From NCBI GenBank assembly GCA_937923365.1, contig CALAIJ010000177.1, forward strand, positions 1 to 7,287: a stretch of 7,287 bases of DNA. Direction: 5' to 3'. The position numbers were made by a program, and so were the translations under genes. How positions within the stretch are numbered: position 1 is the first letter of the stretch; each line of letters starts with the position of its first letter. The notes beneath the pieces were generated by a model. It was given only the letters and a program-made list of their open reading frames with translations, was not told where the DNA came from and ran no database searches. This stretch comes from an uncultured Sulfitobacter sp. (GTDB taxonomy: Bacteria > Pseudomonadota > Alphaproteobacteria > Rhodobacterales > Rhodobacteraceae). Of the stretch, positions 1 to 6,000 are shown piece by piece.

Positions 1-39
1 CGTGATCGTGTCATCGTGGTAAGAACCCTGGACGATTTC
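1..39 (-). other. Start of RTX block D, cut by the window edge
   Basis: The last residues, EIVQGSYHDDTIT, match ENVTGTQYNDVIE and ENLAGTAFGDDLS at the head of the previous two blocks. A further nonapeptide block therefore begins here, and its remainder, with any C-terminal secretion signal, lies beyond position 1. Confidence 0.8.
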
Positions 40-3000
40 GATCCCGTCGAAGGTATCGCCCTGCGCGTCGCCGCCACCGGCGCTGCCATCCGCCATGTTG
101 ATGGCCACACCTTCGGCAGAAAGCGTATAATCGGCCACGTCAACGCCCGCGCCACCTTCAAAGGCATCCGCACCGCGGCCACCGATCAGGATGTCGTCGC
201 CCTCAAGACCGCGCAACGTATCGTCACCGCGCCCGCCCTGCAGACGGTTATCGTTCGCATCGCCTTCGATCACGTCGTTGTATTGCGTGCCGGTCACATT
301 CTCGATCGAGACAAAGCTGTCGCCAGCGGCATCGCCGCCAGTGGCCACACCTGTGGTCAGCGAGATGTTCACGCCTTCCTCGGCGTCAGAGAGGGCATAG
401 TCAGCCGTGTCGCTGCCAGCGCCACCATCCAGCAGGTCTGCGCCCGCGCCACCTGTCAGAATGTCGTCGCCATCGCGGCCCAGCAGCGTATCCATACCGC
501 CATTGCCGTTCAGATTGTCGGCACCGCCGCGCCCGTCCAGCATGTTGGCCGCATCATCGCCGCTCAGATCATCGCCGAACGCCGTGCCCGCCAGGTTCTC
601 GACGTTGACGTAGATGTCGCCCTGCGCATGGCCGCCCTGACCCAGGCGGGTATCCAGACCTGCACGCACCGCAATGTTGGAGCCTTCGAAGTCGACCGTG
701 TCATTGCCTGCGCCGCCGTCGATCTCGTCTGCGCCATCACCGCCAATGATCAGATCATCGCCGCCACCAGCATCAATGGTGTCATCGCCTTCGCCGCCAT
801 AAAGGATATCGATGTCGTCGCCTGCAACGATCAGATCAGCGCCAGCGCCCGCATCCACGGTACTGTTGCCGCCAAGCGTATAGATATCGTCGTTGCCACC
901 CAGACCAAAGAACGTCTCGTCCAGGGCGTTGCCGATCATCAGATCGCGCTGTTCGCTGCCCGTCTGTATCTGGCTGTAGTTGGCCAGAACTTCACCGGCG
1001 GCAAAGCCGGTATCGAAGGCGCCTGCAAGGTCGTTGATGCTGTACTCAAGCGTCAGTGCGCCGGTAAAGCCATCGGCGTTGCGCACCACAAGAAACTCGT
1101 CGCCATAGACTTCGACCGTGCCGCTGCTGATGTTTTCGACCATGCGGAAGTCGATGATATCATCGCGGTCAATGTCGCTGTCGTTTTCCAGCAGGTCAGC
1201 GATCCGGATGACCCAAGGCGTGTTGAACGCTGTGGGGTCAAGAATGTCATTGGCAATTTCGGGATCGTCGTTGACGGGGATCATCTGGACATTGACGTAG
1301 CCGGTGTCTGTGCCGTCCGCGTTGTCCGTCACCGTGTAGGTGAACCCTGTCGCGGTTTCGGAATTGAGGTCTGGCGTGTAGACAATATCGCCATCCTCAT
1401 TGAACCGGAGCGCGCCGTTCAGGAACGGCCGTGGATTGGCGGAGATGATTTCCAACACGTCCAGATCGATGTCCGTGTCATTCTCCAGCAGGTCGGCGAC
1501 ATAGATGATTGTCTCAACATCTTCATAGACATAGACGACATCGTCCCCGGCCACGGGCGGGGCGTCGCCCACGTTCTCAAAGTAGAGATTGACGCGCGCT
1601 GCATCGGTCAGACCTTCTTCATCACGGATCAGATAGAAGAAGGATGCACCGCCCCAGTAGTCCGCATTGGGCGTGAACCGCAGGGTGTCCGCGTCCAGTT
1701 GCGTGACCACGCCGTTGATGTCTTCCGAAAAGCCCACGTATTCCAGCACGGAGCCTTCGATATCACTGTCATTGGCCAGCAAATCAGCAATGTTGATGTC
1801 GACGTATTCATCTTCCAAGGCATAAAGCGCCGGAATGTCGGACCAGTCGTCATTACGGGCGTCAGGCGCGTCATTCACCGCATCGACGGTAACGGCAACG
1901 CGGGCTGTGCCCGTATCCCCTTGCCCGTCGTCAACGGTGTAGTCGAACCACGCATCCCCGTTGAAATTGGCCCAGGCACGGAATTCAACTGTCGCATTTT
2001 CCAGCAAGCGCACGGTGCCGCCATAGGCAGGGCCGACGTCGGTGATGGTCAGCACGTCGCCATCATACTCAAGGTCGTTGCTCATCAGGTCCTCGGCAGA
2101 GACGAGGATGATGTTGTCTTCGACCATCGACAGCGTGTCGCCCTGCGGGTCAGGCGCGTTGTTCACAGGCTCTACGTAGAAGGACACCTGCGCGGTGTCG
2201 CTGCCGCCCTGCCCGTCCTCGACCGTATAGCTGAAGGACGCATTGCCAAAGAAATAGGTATCCGGCGTGACCTGGATAAAGCCATCATCGGTCAGTTCAA
2301 CAGCAACATCCGCATTGCCCGTCACCGACACGACGCGAAGGGCGTCGCCATCAATGTCTGTATCATTGGCTAACAGATCAGAGGCCGCGATCAGGAACGG
2401 TTGGTTCTCAAGCGTGCTGAAACCGGTGTTGTCCCGGGCATCAGGGTTGTCGTTCTCTGGTGTGACGTCAATGTACACAACCGCTTCGGCACGGCCGCCT
2501 TCGGGCGTGTTGGCCGCATAGGTAAACTGCGCAGCGCCGTTAAAGTCCGCATCGGGGGTAAAGATGACCTCTCCGGAGGTGTTGAGGGACACCACACCGT
2601 TCTGCGCGCCAAAGACCTGACCCACGATCATCCGGTCGCCGTCCAGATCGTTGGACAACAACCGCTCAGTAGAGATGGAGATGCTGGCGTCTTCGGCTAC
2701 AGTGAACCCGTCATCGTCGCGGGCATCCGCCACAGGGCGCACGCGGATGTCGACGTTGGCGGTGGAAATGCCGTTCTGCCCGTCAGAGATCGTGTAGGTC
2801 AGTTGCGTGGGGCCGGTGAACCCGTCTGCCGAGCGGAAGACAACATTGCCCTCCGCATTGATCTCGGCAAAGCCGTCCGCGCCGCCATCAACCGCGATCA
2901 ATGTGATCGGGTTGCCATCCGGGTCAAAGTCGTTGGCCAGAAGGTCTGCCGCCAGAATGGTGTAATCTTCGCCCGAAACGGAGGTGTAGTAGCCATCATC

Positions 3001-6000
3001 ACGCGCCTCAGGTGCGGTGTTCAGTGTCGCCGCCAGCAAGTCCGCTTTGGACCAGATGACCCCGTCAGAGAAGTGGTATTCCTCAATGCCCGCGTTGTCT
3101 TCGGCCAAGGCATTCTCGACCGTCAGCGTATCCCCGTGAGAGGCAAAGGAGATGACAACGGTGTCACTGCCTTTGAACAGGCGCACCGCAGAGGCTTCGG
3201 TAGAGACCGCATCGGTGAACATCACCTTGTCGATGGCGGCCCCGTCGTTGATCTCGGAAATCTGGTCGTCACCGGCGCCACGGGCCATCACATAGGTGTC
3301 AGCGCCCGCGCGCCCTATCATCAGGTCGTCGCCCGCGCTGGCCGCAAAATCGTCCGCACCTGCAAAGCCCAATGTCTGGTCTGCATCTTCAGTGGTTGCG
3401 AAGGCAACGGCCTGTGCGCGCATCTCTGCGCGGTCCCAAACGGTACCGTCCGCAAATTCGATGGCGTCAATGCCTGCGCGCCCGTCGGCCAGCGCGTCTG
3501 TCAGGATCACCCGGTCGCGTTCTTGCGACAGGTAAAGCACCAGATCATTGCCCGCCTCGCCTGCCCGCGAAATGCCGCGCACGTCGCCCGGGTTCAGGTC
3601 GGAAAGCTCCAGCACATCGCCCGTGTCATAGCCTGTGTCGCTGATCCGGTCGTCGCCGTCGCCATCACGGAAGATCACGCGGTCATTGCCGCCACGCCCG
3701 TCAATCACGTCGTTTCCGGTGCCTGCTTCGATGACATTGGCGGCATCCGTGCCGCCAATCAGATCACCGCTGACACTGACAGTGCCGTCGAGCAGTTGAT
3801 CGAGCAGGCTTTGCACGTTCAGGACAGTGTCACTGTCGGTCAAAACGATGGATTCCATGCGTGACGTGCCACTGGCAGCACCGTTCACGACACGGATTTC
3901 GTCTGTCAGGTTTTCAAAACGGATGATCAGGTCAGTGCCGTTGCGCCCATCGCGGCTGATGTCGATCTCGTCAGCGGCATAGCCCGAGATTTCGATCCGG
4001 TCCTGCGCGCCACCTGTGTCGGTGATCCGGTCCTGCCCGTCGCCGCGGGCGAACACATAGACATCATTGTCCGCGCCGCCTGCCAGCAGATCGTCACCTT
4101 GCATCCCGACCAAACGGTCACGGCCATCGCTGCCCGTCAGATTGTCCGGCCCGTTCGTGCCGATCACATCCGCGACAAGGTCGATTTCAAGCCGTGCCAG
4201 CGCGTCGGCCTTGCCCCAGATTGTACCGTCGCCAAAGACGATCTCGTTCAGGGTCCAGGCCGCATCCGTTCCCAGATAGTTCACTAGGGTGATCACCTCA
4301 CCGTTGTCGATGCGCAGTTCCAGCGCATTGCCGCTGCGGCCAAGGATGACTTGTGCTGCCGTGACATCCGTCAGCGTCAGGCGGTCCAGATCGTTGTTGG
4401 AGCGGTCATAATCGGTGATGGAATAGCTGCCGTCGCCGCGCGTATGAACAAAGTCCTCGGCGTAGATGCTGCCGGTAACTGCGCCTGTGGCCTTCATGTC
4501 GGACACGATCTTGTCGCGCAATGGCTTGCCACTCAGCACCGTGCCGTCACCAAAGGCGATCTGGTCCATCGTGTAGTCATTCGAAATCTCGAAGTGGCGC
4601 AGAACGGTGATGACTTCCCCGTTCGCAAGCGTCGCGGTCAGGTCATTCCCTACGTGGGCAAGGGCCACATCCGCAGGTGCGGCATCCGTGAAGGTCAGCG
4701 TGTCGATACGCCCGTTATTGTCATAGGCCGTGATGGTGTAGGACCCGTCCCCAAGGCTGTGCACGAAGTTGTCGGACTGGTGGTCCCCGATGACAACACC
4801 GGTGGCTTTCATATCCGATACAATGCGGTCGCGCAGCGATTGCCCGCTCAGGACGGTGCCGTCTGCAAAGGCAATCTCGTCCATCAAGTGGTCACGGTCT
4901 TCGTCGAAGTGGCGTATGACGGTGACAACTTCACCGGTGTCACGGGTCAGTGTGAGGTCCGAACAACTGCGGCCAAAGACAACCTGATCGGCGTTGGCAT
5001 CGCTGAATGTCAGACGGTCAACACGGCCGTTATTGTCGTATGCCGTGATCTGGTAGGACCCGTCGCCTGCTGTATGCACGAACTCTTCGGAATAGTGGTC
5101 ACCGATGACCATGCCAGTGGCCTTCATGTCCTCGACGATCCGGTTGCGCAGGGCCTGATCGGTCAGGACCGTGCCGTCCGCGAAAGAGATCGCATCCATG
5201 CGGTAGTCAAAACCCTCCTGGAAATGGCGCAGAACCGTGATCACGTCACCGCCGTCCAGCGTCACGGTCAAGGCATCGCCATCACGGCCAAAGGTGACCT
5301 GATCGGCGGCAACATCTGTCAGGGCCAGTGTGTCGACGCGGCCATTGTTGTCATAGGCCGTGATGTCATAGGACCCGTCGCCACTGGTGTGGCTGAACGT
5401 TTCGGAGAAGTGGCTGCCCACGACCGAGCCTGTTGCCTTCATATCCGACACGATGCGGTCGCGCAGCACTTGACCGGACAGAATGACCCCATCGGCAAAG
5501 GCAACCTGTTCCAGCTCATAGGCGCGGTCTTCGTCGAAGTGGCGCAGGATCGTGACCACGTCGCCATCAGGCTGGGTGATCGTCAGTGCACTGCCCTGAT
5601 GGGCAAAGCTGACCTGATCTGCATTCACATCCGTGAAGGTCAGCGTGTCGATACGCCCGTTGTTGTCATAGGCCGTGAGGGTGTAAGACCCGTCACCCGC
5701 GGCATGCACGAAGTCCTCTTGGTAGTGGTCACCGACAACGGCACCTGTGGCCTTCATATCTGCCACAACGCGGTCCCGCAGGGCTTTGCCGCTCAGGACG
5801 CTGCCATCGGCAAAGGCGATCTCTGCCAGACGGTACGCCAGATTTTCGGAGAAAAAGTTGAGCACGGTGACCACATCGCCGTTCGGCAAGGTGGCAGTCA
5901 GGTCGTTGCCGACATGGGCAAGCGCGACCTCGTCAGGCTGGGCATCTGCGAAGGTGATCCGGTCTTGCTGGCCGGAATTGTCATAGCGGCTGACCGTATA

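Larger units (their letters stand above)
979..3021 (-). repeat. Array of seven cadherin-like (tandem-95 type) repeats
   Basis: Seven units of 93-102 residues (starts at 3021, 2733, 2454, 2163, 1875, 1569 and 1272) share a pattern: an opening NDAPxARDD-type linker, a strand, an 'ADLLxNDxDxDGDxL' calcium loop, 'GxVxLxxxGxVxFTPxxxFxGxAxFxYTVxDGQG' in the middle to end, and a closing 'AxVxVxVxPVN'. This is the bacterial cadherin-like/Ig-like family (Pfam Cadherin_5 or Big_9-like), common in large secreted adhesins, where calcium at the inter-domain junctions stiffens the rod. The DNA of the units is much more diverged than that of the 105-residue array, which suggests an older duplication. No lysine codon appears in any of the seven. 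Confidence 0.92.

Noticed and set aside
200..260. RGD tripeptides (for example GGRGDDTLR, also FVHTRGDGSY and FARGDGQD) as integrin-binding sites
   Set aside because: Each arises naturally inside Gly/Asp-rich RTX turns or the strands after them; nothing indicates an exposed cell-attachment loop.
16..2373. Plus-strand frame of 785 codons as a gene
   Set aside because: It lies in codon register opposite clear cadherin-like and RTX repeats, its product is a monotone of Val, Ile and Ala, and it ends only because of a single TTA leucine codon in the sense strand.
2401..3864. Plus-strand frame of 487 codons as a gene
   Set aside because: It is the antisense shadow of cadherin-like repeats 1-3 and RTX modules 2-3, ending at the antisense of one TCA serine codon; no domain or convincing start signal was seen.
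4501..5760. CRISPR-like or mobile repeat array
   Set aside because: The 315-bp period is an exact multiple of three and keeps one reading frame with conserved protein motifs, so it is a protein-coding domain repeat and not a spacer array or insertion element.
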